Below are positions 45,892 through 54,882 of a DNA stretch of 64,000 bases, one piece after another. The number at the start of each line of letters is the position of its first letter. Position 1 is the first letter of the stretch. Location: the NCBI GenBank assembly GCA_943328975.2, contig CALQCC020000024.1:1-64000 (forward strand), written 5' to 3'. The notes beneath the pieces are model-generated. The model worked only from the letters and a program-made list of their open reading frames with translations. It ran no database searches and had not been told where the DNA came from. This stretch comes from Bordetella parapertussis. GTDB taxonomy: Bacteria; Acidobacteriota; Terriglobia; Bryobacterales; Bryobacteraceae. Both the position numbers and the translations under genes were made by a program.

Positions 45892-45963
45892 AGTCTTGCC
45901 ACCTGTAATCAATTATGCCAAGGTTCCCCAGACTTAGCTATCGGGGGAACTTGACCCATTTGT

Positions 45964-48900
45964 TTATGGTGTGGGTGGAGGATTCAATAATTCCGGATCC
46001 GTCTCGGCGACAACTTGCTCGCTGGCCGACAGATACTGGATCTTGAACCAATGCGACCCCTGCCGGTCGTCAACAGTGAACCGGCATAAAGTAGCATCGC
46101 AAAGATACGTAGAGACTGAGCCCGAGGGAGCGGTCACAGCCACCCGCGCACCGGCCCCGGCGGTTTGTGTATATCCAACCGAAACGGCCCGGTTTCGTGC
46201 GTTCTGCACTCCGCCGACTCGCATCGCAGGCCACTGGTGCGCCATTCCAACCCCGAAGAAGAACCCTGTCCATTTCCCCTGATGAAACGACCCGTCAGAG
46301 GTCTCGCCCTTAACAAAATTCGGATCGCACAAATAGCCTGGTTTCGTTAATGCGCAGTTCCCCCAAATACCGCCGTAGACCGCATCGCCCCAGTCCCGGG
46401 CCGTATTTGAGCCCCCGTTCGCCTCATAGTAGAGCCGGAGCGCGGACTGGATTTCTCCAGCTACGGCACGGGATACGTCGGTTTGAGCCGGACCGTAAGA
46501 TACTCCGGGCACTTTCCACGCGAACCCGTTTACACCGGTTCCAATGGATTCCGCGAATTGGAATACTTGGCCATAGTGAACGCCATGAGTCTGCGTGTCA
46601 TAGCCGACATCGTGCAACCAGTTTGAAGCACCATTCCTCAGTGTAGTGAAGTCCGTCCCCAACGTTGAGTCCAGAGACGAAGCCCAGTTCAAGTGAAGTA
46701 GATTGATCGCAGCCATGAACGGCTGTTGGCCGTTTCCCGACGTCCCCGTTCCAGGGAACCGATAGAGGTAGTGGAGCGCACTATTGCCCTCCCACGGACG
46801 ATCCAACGTAATCTGCGTGGCGCTGTTGCGAATGCACCCGTGTTGGTAAACAAGGTCGGCATCGGAATTGCCCGTCCCGAATACCGTGGCCGCATCCGGG
46901 GAACCATCCGTCGTCATGAAGGTTACAGTGCCTGTTGTACCGGGCCACAACACGGAAAGAGTCCCGCTCGCCGCGCTCGTTCTCAAGAATTGATAGTGGG
47001 CCGGGAACGGATTGCCATTCTTTGTCCCGTTGAGGATGATACCAGCCGCGGTAGCGTCGAATGCTCCGCTGATCGCTGTGATTGTGGCCGATCCGTTAGT
47101 GATGGTCGCTTGTCCGATGCTGATGCCCGCGCAGATCCCCGTTGCGAGGCCCGTACCCGTTCCGCTGGCACTGCCGTGTGTCAGCGCGATCTGCGGGCCG
47201 GATGTATTGAAATAGGTGGCCTGGTTGGCGAACGAGAAATTAGTGCCTTTGCACGCATTGTCCCGCGCCTGCCACTGGGTTAATGCGGTCCGCCACCGCT
47301 GCCGGTAGCCATTTGTCGATGTATCTGGATCAAACAGTGCGCCCATCGTTAGCCACGCACCCAGGTAGCCACCATCTCGAGAATCCCAATCCAGGCACGT
47401 TGTGACCTGTGCGGTATTCGCACCTTGCTGAATATAACCGCGGACATCCGGCCATCCGATCTTGCATGTCGAATCCAAAACCAGACAGGTGATCCCCGCG
47501 ATCACTCCACCTCCTCGATACAACGGAGAACCTGAACCGACCACTCCGCCTCTTTCTCCCGGATACCGAACCCAGTGATCGTCCAGCATGTTCGCCGCCT
47601 CGTGTGCTTTGTTCAATCCCGACCGCAGATACAGTGCCCTGTGTGCCAACGACTCACCATAAAAATTGACGCCGCCTGAGGGGGATTGATTGATGTAGCC
47701 CTGGTACCCGAACGAGTACGGTTGTCCGCTGAAAGTGACTCCTTTGTAGCCTTCTAGATCGTTACCGTTGATGCCTGTATTGAGATACAACCGGGTGTTG
47801 GATTCACACGCCGTCGGGGTCCAGGCTGCCATGGCATCCCCGCCGCCTTGCCTGGTGAAATGCAGTGCGGCGAATCGCGCGAACGGTTCCACCATGGCGT
47901 AGCTCAAACCCGTCGCCGTATCGGCGGTCGCCGGAAAGACGCGGTTCAGGGTCACTTGCGTGTCACTATTGATCGAGGTCACGTAGGCGGTAAACACAAA
48001 CGGAGTGCCTGCATGCATCGCTTCCACTCGTACTGCGTCTCCAACGTGGGCGCCGTTGGGACTGGTCCACGCGCTTCCGGAGCCTGTCATTGTGGCTGAT
48101 CCCGCCGTGAAACCGACAGTGCCCATGTTGTATGTGATCCGTCCAGCTGGACCGGGAGCCCCCGCCGGGCAGAATGACCCGCCGGGACCCGCAAACGTCG
48201 TTCCTGTACCTTTGACGATTTGCTGTCCCACGCGGGAACCCGCCGCCCAGTTCGTAGGCCCCAAAATCTGGCTCAGTCCGCTGGCGTCGTCTACACCCCG
48301 GCCGTCGTAACAAACCGTCAACGTTGCGGGACCCGTCGTTGCGCTGGCGCCGTTGACGCAGACCTCCTCGAAGCTAGACGAAAATGTGTCCGCCGTGATC
48401 ATGATCCGCGTAGGAAGGCTGCTGAGATCCAGACAACTCGCGTCGGCCACCGCAATCGCCGTCCCGGTCCCCGTCACGCTGCTTGCTAGCGTTGTGCATT
48501 GTGTCCCGGAGGAAAAGTTCACCGTCCCGCCGAAGACATAACTGACACTGCCCGCCTGGGGTTCATCCCACGACGGATGAGCGACGCTAAAGCCGTCTGC
48601 GCCCGTAGCCGAATAATCCGCATACCGGATATTCAGCGCTGACAAGGCTCGCTCGTCTGCTTGCCCCCATGGATTCTGGCCGAACGCCACCATTGGCCCG
48701 AAAATCATCTCCGCCCGAGGGTCCGCCTGGATCACGACACCGTTATCGTCATAAGCAACAGCTCCCATCACCAGCTCTTTGCTGGCTCGCGTTGTCCCCG
48801 CTGTGGCCGTTAACCGGAATGTGTACGTTCCAAATACCAGCCCCGTAACCACCGGCGTACACGACTGAGGATTATTGAATTTCGGCAAAGCCGCTCCGGT

Positions 48901-49740
48901 AGGAGCTTGCGTGGTCTGCCACAGACAACTGGTAGTTGCACTCGCATCACTCCAACTGAAAGATTGGCTGCCGTCCAACGAAAGTGGGTAGCCAGCTCGG
49001 GCACTCACCCAATTGCTCCACGAAGGCGCATTCCGCGTGCTGGGGATTGACAACACCAACTGCTGGTTTGGTGTCGCCGAATACACTTGCGAGCCGGAGT
49101 TTTGGCTTCCCCTGTAGTTCCTGCCGCTGGAATCGTTCAAGTTGTTCTCGAATTTCCACTCCAGAAGATTCCCCGTGTCCGCAAAGACAGGCGGCCGAGA
49201 GTTGACCGGGACGGTCGCCGTAGATAACCGGAAGAAACCATAGCGCATGCTGGGCGCCCCAAAATCGACACCCAGGAAGGCTCCGCTGGAATTTGTGCCC
49301 GATGTCGAAGTATAGGCTGTCTCTCGCCAAAATACGCGCGATCCGCTCGCGTCCCAAGCTTCCAAAGAAAATGTTCCACCCGCTCCTGAGGGGATGATCT
49401 GCGCCCGGATCACAGCAAACTTCGTCGTGAAAACCGACAGCAGGATCTGGGCGTTCGCACAGCAACCCCAGCCGACAGTGGTGCGCTCAGGATAGATTTC
49501 GAACCGGTCCCGATTGTTGATCGCCAGACTCCAACCGCACGCGCTCGCCCCCGCAATCCGCCCGCTGCTTGGCATGTCGTCCCAATCATGTACGGCCAAC
49601 TCCATGCGGCAGGAGCTATTAGCCCCTTGCGCTTGCACGGAGGTGTTGTCCACCATCTTCGTACCGCTCAACACTAGCGACTGACCGGCAAACCCCGGCA
49701 GGCAGGAAAAAAGAAGTAGAGCCAAAGAAAGTCTGTTCAT
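45964..49740 (-). CDS. Giant secreted protein, second paralogue (about 1,258 residues)
   Basis: It is homologous along most of its length to the neighbouring 1,164-residue protein: GQSLVLSG near the start, SCRMELAVHDW, NLLEWKFENN, MGAVAYDDNGVVI, IFGPMVAFGQNPWG, FCPAGAPGP, FYGESLAHRALYLRSG and FFFGVGMAHQWPA in the same order. It has an extra C-terminal beta domain of about 80 residues (from NRAVSVGYTQTAG). The start is ATG 49740, giving a clean signal peptide (ends GFAGQ); AGGAGG lies 12 bases upstream, which is longer than usual. Many Cys occur in the exported part. Function unknown. Confidence 0.82.
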   Translation of the reverse strand: MNRLSLALLLFSCLPGFAGQSLVLSGTKMVDNTSVQAQGANSSCRMELAVHDWDDMPSSGRIAGASACGWSLAINNRDRFEIYPERTTVGWGCCANAQILLSVFTTKFAVIRAQIIPSGAGGTFSLEAWDASGSRVFWRETAYTSTSGTNSSGAFLGVDFGAPSMRYGFFRLSTATVPVNSRPPVFADTGNLLEWKFENNLNDSSGRNYRGSQNSGSQVYSATPNQQLVLSIPSTRNAPSWSNWVSARAGYPLSLDGSQSFSWSDASATTSCLWQTTQAPTGAALPKFNNPQSCTPVVTGLVFGTYTFRLTATAGTTRASKELVMGAVAYDDNGVVIQADPRAEMIFGPMVAFGQNPWGQADERALSALNIRYADYSATGADGFSVAHPSWDEPQAGSVSYVFGGTVNFSSGTQCTTLASSVTGTGTAIAVADASCLDLSSLPTRIMITADTFSSSFEEVCVNGASATTGPATLTVCYDGRGVDDASGLSQILGPTNWAAGSRVGQQIVKGTGTTFAGPGGSFCPAGAPGPAGRITYNMGTVGFTAGSATMTGSGSAWTSPNGAHVGDAVRVEAMHAGTPFVFTAYVTSINSDTQVTLNRVFPATADTATGLSYAMVEPFARFAALHFTRQGGGDAMAAWTPTACESNTRLYLNTGINGNDLEGYKGVTFSGQPYSFGYQGYINQSPSGGVNFYGESLAHRALYLRSGLNKAHEAANMLDDHWVRYPGERGGVVGSGSPLYRGGGVIAGITCLVLDSTCKIGWPDVRGYIQQGANTAQVTTCLDWDSRDGGYLGAWLTMGALFDPDTSTNGYRQRWRTALTQWQARDNACKGTNFSFANQATYFNTSGPQIALTHGSASGTGTGLATGICAGISIGQATITNGSATITAISGAFDATAAGIILNGTKNGNPFPAHYQFLRTSAASGTLSVLWPGTTGTVTFMTTDGSPDAATVFGTGNSDADLVYQHGCIRNSATQITLDRPWEGNSALHYLYRFPGTGTSGNGQQPFMAAINLLHLNWASSLDSTLGTDFTTLRNGASNWLHDVGYDTQTHGVHYGQVFQFAESIGTGVNGFAWKVPGVSYGPAQTDVSRAVAGEIQSALRLYYEANGGSNTARDWGDAVYGGIWGNCALTKPGYLCDPNFVKGETSDGSFHQGKWTGFFFGVGMAHQWPAMRVGGVQNARNRAVSVGYTQTAGAGARVAVTAPSGSVSTYLCDATLCRFTVDDRQGSHWFKIQYLSASEQVVAETDPELLNPPPTP

Positions 49741-49772
49741 AATGATGTAAATCCTCCTGGAATAGGCTCGTG

Positions 49773-50639
49773 TCAGTAGATGGACCGCCAAGCGTACACG
49801 TCCCCGGCATCCTTGGCGCATACGGAGAAGCTGTCTTTGATTCCGCTTCCGCCTGCTACAAACCATACCCGTCCGCGGAGCGCCGCGATACACACAGGCT
49901 CCGTTTCCGCTAACGTGCCGCCCGCCATCCCGAGGTTGACGAACCGGAACACCGTGCCGTCGTGCCAGATCTCGTAAAGGCGTCCTCCAATCAATTCCCC
50001 AGGTCCAGGATCCGTGATCCCATCCGCTAGTTTAATCGTTACGGCCCCCAGCCCATCCACATCTAACGTTGTCGGGCCGCCAGCGCCATCGACGTCTGGA
50101 ATCCAGTGCAGCACCATCCCTGGCGTGTAGGCAGTGAGTAACGGTGACATCGAACATAGAAACTCCGTTCCTGAACCTCCCTCAGAACTGCATTTAAGAC
50201 GCATTCCGGATTGTACCGAGCTGCGCGTCTCAACAACGGCCGTGTCCAGGCTAGTCTGCAACGTGATCGCGGAACCAGTGTCGCTGGCGGCAAAGAGCAC
50301 CCCCCCGCCGGTCGTTACATCCAGAATCGATCGCGCGCCTACAGCCACACCTGCGTTCTGAATCGTCATCAAACCGCCGCCGTCGCCCGATTCGACTACC
50401 CAAGTGTTCACCGCGGGACACCCGTACACGTTCAGTCCAGCAACCGCGGTCGCCAGGAAAAACATTTCCCCAACCGTGCAGGTAGCCGGCAGCGCAGACC
50501 CCGTCTTGAGCGGCTTCGTGAACTGGGCGGATTGAAAATCCACGGTCTTCGACTGGCTCCGCAGATCCACCCGGGTTTGTGCCTGCAGAGAAAGGCCACA
50601 GAGTCCTACCGCCGCGGCAAATATAATTGACTGCCTCAT
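49773..50639 (-). CDS. Secreted protein with a phage-tail-fibre-like module
   Basis: This 288-residue exported protein has a signal peptide ending SLQAQT. The middle is low-complexity beta. The C-terminal part holds YTPGMVLHWIPDVDGAGGPT, DVDGLGAVTIKLADG and LIGGRLYEIWHDGTVFRF, the style of tail-fibre and collar-type modules (nTgpaTLnvnGlGa...). It is first in the operon; the first giant gene begins 33 bases after its stop. The start at ATG 50639 is chosen for the signal peptide; the frame is open to 50717. It may assemble with or present the giant proteins. Confidence 0.72.
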   Translation of the reverse strand: MRQSIIFAAAVGLCGLSLQAQTRVDLRSQSKTVDFQSAQFTKPLKTGSALPATCTVGEMFFLATAVAGLNVYGCPAVNTWVVESGDGGGLMTIQNAGVAVGARSILDVTTGGGVLFAASDTGSAITLQTSLDTAVVETRSSVQSGMRLKCSSEGGSGTEFLCSMSPLLTAYTPGMVLHWIPDVDGAGGPTTLDVDGLGAVTIKLADGITDPGPGELIGGRLYEIWHDGTVFRFVNLGMAGGTLAETEPVCIAALRGRVWFVAGGSGIKDSFSVCAKDAGDVYAWRSIY

Positions 50640-50797
50640 GATTTTGAATGTTGCTCCTCTCGCACCCCATAGTGTTCGTGATTTCGAGCCCAACGACGTG
50701 AGAAGAGACGGTATCATTCAGATAAGACAAGGATTTTGCTGCTTCGCTTGAACGTGAGCAGTTTCCCTTCCTCGTGGAATCCGCGTCGGGAGACATT

Positions 50798-52459
50798 GTG
50801 AGAGTCGTTTTTTTGATCGGCCGCGCCGATTCGGCCACGCTATCCACGCTTGCGCGGGCTTGCCAAGTCCCGGGCATCGAACCCATTGCCGTGCTGATCG
50901 ATACGGCTCATCCCAACCGCCAGCAACGCTGGAACAACTTGCGCCGGAACATCCGCCGCGAAGGCCTCACTTACGTCTTCTACCGCGCCGTCTCTATGCT
51001 GCGGCAGCACCTGGAGGCGCGGGCGGATCGAATCATCCCGCAGGACGAAGTAGAGACTCTGCTTCGGCAAGCATTCCCCGATCGATCGATCGAGAGTCTA
51101 TCCCTGCGATACGGGTTTTCCGTTATGGAAGTGGAGAATCTAAATTCCCCCCAAGCTCAACAGGCGCTCCGCTCTTTTCAAGCGGATCTCGGCGTTGTCC
51201 TCGGCACCCGCGTCCTAAAGCAAGACCTCCTCTCTATTCCTCGTCTCGGCTGCATCAATTTACACAAGGGAAAGGTTCCGGAGTACCGGGGCATGCCTCC
51301 CGGTTTCTGGGAACTGTACGAGCAGCAAGAGTCTGCTCACGTTACGGTCCATTTCGTGGACGCCGGCCTCGATACCGGCGACGTGATTGAGACAACTTCC
51401 GTTCCGATTCATCCTTTGGAGACGCCGGAATCTCTCCGCTCCAAATTAAACATCGCGGGAGAGCAGGTATTGGCTTCCGCTCTGGACCAACTGCAGCAAG
51501 GAACCGCGCTGCGCCAACCTCAGATCCGTGGCGATAGAGTTCCGCGCACTCGACCTACTAGAGCGCAACAAGAGGAACTCGCGCGCCGGCTACCACATTG
51601 GAGGCGTTTGGGGGATGGCTCTCAAGTTATCAAGCTAATCGTTTGGCTGACCATCTTTCATAGCGGCCTATTCTCGCTGATTCGCTGGAGCCGCCGTGGA
51701 TCAAGCCGCGGTGCGATCCTGCTGTACCATCGCATTAACGATGTTTCACAGGATGTTCTCACCGCCAACACGCGTCGCTTTGCCGAGCACATCGTTGCGT
51801 TGAAGCATTACTACCTGCTGACTTCCACAGCAAACCTAGTGGGACAAATCGCTGGCGGCGTTTCAATTCCCGCAACATCCGTGGCGATTCACTTCGACGA
51901 TTGTTACCGGGATGTACATGACTTTGCGGCGCCTATTTTGAACGCTGCCTCCGCTCCGGCCGTCGCCTTCATCGCCTCGGGGTTCGTCGATACCGACCGG
52001 CTGTTCCAGCACGATTTAAAAAAATACCCACACAGGTTCCCCAATCTCCGCCAACCGGATTTGCAACGATTGCCTGCCTTCGGCGTAGAGATCGCGGCTC
52101 ACACCGTGAACCACGTAGACCTTGGCTCAGTGACCCTGGAGCAAGCATCGACGGAAGTCGTTCAATCCCGCCAGCAATTGGAGCAATGGCTCCAACATCC
52201 AGTGCTGCTATTTTCGTTCCCCTTTGGTGGAATCCATAACATCCGCGAAGAAGTGCGGGAAATGGTGGCATCAGCAGGATATCGCGCCCTGTTCTCGGCA
52301 CATGGAGGCTTCATCGGCCCCCAAACATCTCTGTTCGACATCCCCCGCTTTGGCGTGAGTTCGGACCAGTCCGCCCTAGCGCTTCTGATGCGGCTAGAAG
52401 GAATCTCGCCCGGCGACTTCAGCCGCTGGCTAAGGGGCCTCTTTAAGAAGCAGCCTTAA
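50798..52459 (+). CDS. Fusion of a formyltransferase-like domain and a NodB-type polysaccharide deacetylase
   Basis: This 553-residue protein joins two enzyme domains. Residues about 1-240 match the formyltransferase fold: the N-x-H loop GCINLHKGKVPEYRGMPPGF and FVDAGLDTGDVI supply the Asn, His and Asp catalytic residues. A hydrophobic segment (about 285-305) follows. From about 310 a polysaccharide deacetylase (CE4) holds LLYHRIND, IHFDDCYRDV (metal/base Asp), IAAHTVNHVDL (metal His pair) and FSFPFGG. GTG 50798 is chosen because GGGAG lies five bases upstream. In ArnA/ArnD pathways a formyltransferase and a CE4 deformylase act on one amino sugar; N-acetyl to N-formyl exchange is another possibility. 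Confidence 0.85.
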   Translation: MRVVFLIGRADSATLSTLARACQVPGIEPIAVLIDTAHPNRQQRWNNLRRNIRREGLTYVFYRAVSMLRQHLEARADRIIPQDEVETLLRQAFPDRSIESLSLRYGFSVMEVENLNSPQAQQALRSFQADLGVVLGTRVLKQDLLSIPRLGCINLHKGKVPEYRGMPPGFWELYEQQESAHVTVHFVDAGLDTGDVIETTSVPIHPLETPESLRSKLNIAGEQVLASALDQLQQGTALRQPQIRGDRVPRTRPTRAQQEELARRLPHWRRLGDGSQVIKLIVWLTIFHSGLFSLIRWSRRGSSRGAILLYHRINDVSQDVLTANTRRFAEHIVALKHYYLLTSTANLVGQIAGGVSIPATSVAIHFDDCYRDVHDFAAPILNAASAPAVAFIASGFVDTDRLFQHDLKKYPHRFPNLRQPDLQRLPAFGVEIAAHTVNHVDLGSVTLEQASTEVVQSRQQLEQWLQHPVLLFSFPFGGIHNIREEVREMVASAGYRALFSAHGGFIGPQTSLFDIPRFGVSSDQSALALLMRLEGISPGDFSRWLRGLFKKQP

Positions 52460-52476
52460 CAAGAAGCAGCCTTAAC
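52445..52476. repeat. Perfect 16-bp tandem duplication at convergent gene ends
   Basis: AAGAAGCAGCCTTAAC occurs twice, at 52445-52460 and 52461-52476. The first copy contains the TAA stop of the plus-strand fusion gene and, on the other strand, the stop of the glycosyltransferase gene. The second copy encodes its final residues (VKAAS). Confidence 0.95.
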
Positions 52477-53661
52477 AGCTCCGCTGGTGCACTCCGTGAA
52501 CAAAGTCTCGTAGCGGTTCACAACTTCTTGAGTGGAGAAGAACTCCACCATACGGCGGCGGGCTGCCAGCGAAAGACGATTTCGCAACGCAGGATCATCC
52601 AGCACTTGGATCAGTGCTTGCGCGATCGATTCCTCGTCGCCTAACCGCGTGATGAGGCCGTGCACGCCATCATCGATCAGTTGCGTATGTGCGGGGATAT
52701 CGCTCACCACTGGCGGCACTCCCGCGGACATCGCTTCAATCAGTGCACACGGCAACCCTTCCACTTCTGAAACCAGCATGCACGTATCCGCTGCCTGCAG
52801 CCATTTCAGTACACTCGGAGTCGGCACTCTTCCCGCCACGATCACGTTTTGGCTCAGATTCAGAGCCTTGATCCGCTCTTCGACTTCGGCCCGAAGTGGT
52901 CCGTCCCCAATCAGAGCCAGCTTCGCCATCGGCCGCTCTTTTACGACGCGAGCGAAGGCCCCCAGCACCCACGGGAGTTTCTTCTGATGGTCCAACCGGC
53001 CTACGAAAGCTACCAGGGGAGTCTCGGCTCCAATCCCCAGTTCCTGCCGATGCTGGACGCGCTCTTCCCCGGAACACGGCTGAAAATAGTCGGTATCCAC
53101 CGGATTGGGCATCCATCCCACTCGCTCCTGTTCGAAGCCCACTTCCAACGCTTCGTCCACCATCCCGGGATTTAGAATCAGAATCTTCGTAGCCCACCGC
53201 CGCAAAAACACCAGCTCCAAACGGCCGATCCAGGAATCCCGCATGCCCACAACCAACCCGCTGCAGGAGAACTTCATGACGATCGGCTTCCCCAGTAACC
53301 GCGCCACCGGAAGCCCCGTCGCAAGATGCAGCCCCTGCATCAGAAAGTAAGCCACGTCGTAGTCGGCGCGCTCCTTGAACAGCGTCCAGGCAACTCCCAA
53401 AGCGTAGACCACGTCCCGCCAATAGGGCCTACTCTGGCTTCTGCCGTAGAGCCGGACCCGTAACCCCACAGGATCCACCCACTCGCTAACCGCAGGCATC
53501 GGATCCCCGCCGGCGCAAATAATACGTGGGCGGTGACCGCGTTTCTGAAGTTCTTCAGATACCCGCTGCGCTTCAATCTCGGACCCCCCCAAGACCGGCG
53601 GATACGAATGACACACCAGCATGTAGGAAATAGGACGGGTTGCAGCCCCCGTTGAACTCAT
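52456..53661 (-). CDS. Family 4 glycosyltransferase
   Basis: This 401-residue GT-B enzyme has the standard motifs: an N-terminal HSYPPVLGGSEIEAQRV glycine loop, PNPVDTDYF, VAFVGRLDHQKKLPW and the donor-site E-x7-E motif SEVEGLPCALIEAMSAG. It would extend the repeat unit of the locus's polysaccharide; the sugar cannot be told. It is the only minus-strand transferase between two plus-strand genes. Its 3' end overlaps the fusion gene by four bases, and the last residues come from the 16-bp duplication. Confidence 0.92.
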   Translation of the reverse strand: MSSTGAATRPISYMLVCHSYPPVLGGSEIEAQRVSEELQKRGHRPRIICAGGDPMPAVSEWVDPVGLRVRLYGRSQSRPYWRDVVYALGVAWTLFKERADYDVAYFLMQGLHLATGLPVARLLGKPIVMKFSCSGLVVGMRDSWIGRLELVFLRRWATKILILNPGMVDEALEVGFEQERVGWMPNPVDTDYFQPCSGEERVQHRQELGIGAETPLVAFVGRLDHQKKLPWVLGAFARVVKERPMAKLALIGDGPLRAEVEERIKALNLSQNVIVAGRVPTPSVLKWLQAADTCMLVSEVEGLPCALIEAMSAGVPPVVSDIPAHTQLIDDGVHGLITRLGDEESIAQALIQVLDDPALRNRLSLAARRRMVEFFSTQEVVNRYETLFTECTSGAVKAASC

Positions 53662-53824
53662 AGGAATGTCTTGATCCTCTTTACTACTCTACCGTGCTAA
53701 GCTCGACTGTTCTGATGTTCGACAGACAGAATCAATTTCTTCAACGTCCTCCTGGTTCGTATTCCTCCCCGAAGCCTGTCGCCGATAGCTGTGCTAAAGC
53801 ATTTGAAAAGTTGGCGGATCCGTC

Positions 53825-54880
53825 ATGCTGTCGGGGTTTCCTTCCGATCCAATGCTAGGACGTGACATGGCTTCCCACCTTCCCTCACCCATCCCTAGGA
53901 TTGGGCCTCGTCCCGAAGGCGAGGTTAGGCCGTTCTGGTCGGTTATGATTCCGACCTACAACCGGTTCGAGTACCTCGGCGAGACTCTCCGCAGTATTTT
54001 GGCACAGGATCCTGGCCAGCAGCACATGCAGATCGCAGTAGTGGATGACTGTTCCACGGCAGCGGATCCCGAAGTAGTTCTCCGGGACCTGGGCGTGAGC
54101 CAGCGCGTGGAATTGATCCGTTTGCGGGAGCACGTGTCCATCAGTTCTGCCTGGAACCAATGCATTGAAAACGCTCGTGGGTCATTTGTGCATATCATGC
54201 ACAGCGATGATCTGGTGCTGCCTGGCTACTATGAAAGACTGCGCGCGGCCTTTGAAGCCCATCCCGAAGCAGCCATGGCCTTCTGCCGCGTACGCTGGAT
54301 TGATGCCGATAGCCACCCCACGATCGTAGGCCCATTAGAGATGCCCACCGCTGGCTTACTGCGACAATCCGTCCTGGAAACACTATCTGTCACCAACCGG
54401 ATACAGTGTCCCGCGGTCGTCGTTCGACGTGGCATTTATGAGACCTTGGGTGGATTCCGCGACGACCTGTATTACGCGCTCGACTGGGAAATGTGGCTAC
54501 GCATCGGTTGGAATCATCCGGTGTGGTACGAATCGGAGATTCTGTTTTCCTGGCGAGAGCACGCCGGCTCCGAAACGGCGCGCCTCACTCGAAACAATAA
54601 GAACTTGGCCGATATGCGGAATTGCATTGGCATCATAAACGAATACCTTCCTCCTGCCAGGCGGAAGGAACTCCGTCAGCGCGCCCTGTCCGAGTGGGGA
54701 TATGAGGCGGTCTGGCACGCCCGTGGGCTGCTGCAAGGCAGATTGTATTCGGAAGCACTACAATCGGTGGGAGCAGCCTGGCGTTATGGCACATCCTTAC
54801 GTGTTCTCCGTGGGTCCTTAATGCTAGTGCTGTGGTACTTTTACACTCAAATCAGGAAACTCCTGGGGCGTCCGGTATAA
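53825..54880 (+). CDS. Family 2 glycosyltransferase
   Basis: This 351-residue GT-A enzyme has the family 2 fold: SVMIPTYNRFEYLGETL, VVDDCST, the metal-binding HIMHSDDLVLPGY (DxD-like) and ALDWEMWLRIG. A C-terminal hydrophobic stretch (about 325-342) may tether it to the membrane. In-frame ATGs at 53825 and 53867 are both usable; AGGA lies six bases before the second. It is the first of the plus-strand run reaching 60.6 kb and is followed within a few bases by the formyltransferase-like gene. Confidence 0.9.
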   Translation: MLSGFPSDPMLGRDMASHLPSPIPRIGPRPEGEVRPFWSVMIPTYNRFEYLGETLRSILAQDPGQQHMQIAVVDDCSTAADPEVVLRDLGVSQRVELIRLREHVSISSAWNQCIENARGSFVHIMHSDDLVLPGYYERLRAAFEAHPEAAMAFCRVRWIDADSHPTIVGPLEMPTAGLLRQSVLETLSVTNRIQCPAVVVRRGIYETLGGFRDDLYYALDWEMWLRIGWNHPVWYESEILFSWREHAGSETARLTRNNKNLADMRNCIGIINEYLPPARRKELRQRALSEWGYEAVWHARGLLQGRLYSEALQSVGAAWRYGTSLRVLRGSLMLVLWYFYTQIRKLLGRPV

Positions 54881-54882
54881 AA

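Noticed and set aside
42397-50639. Insecticidal toxin or adhesin operon
   Set aside because: No Rhs, RTX, haemagglutinin or autotransporter features were seen in the giant proteins.
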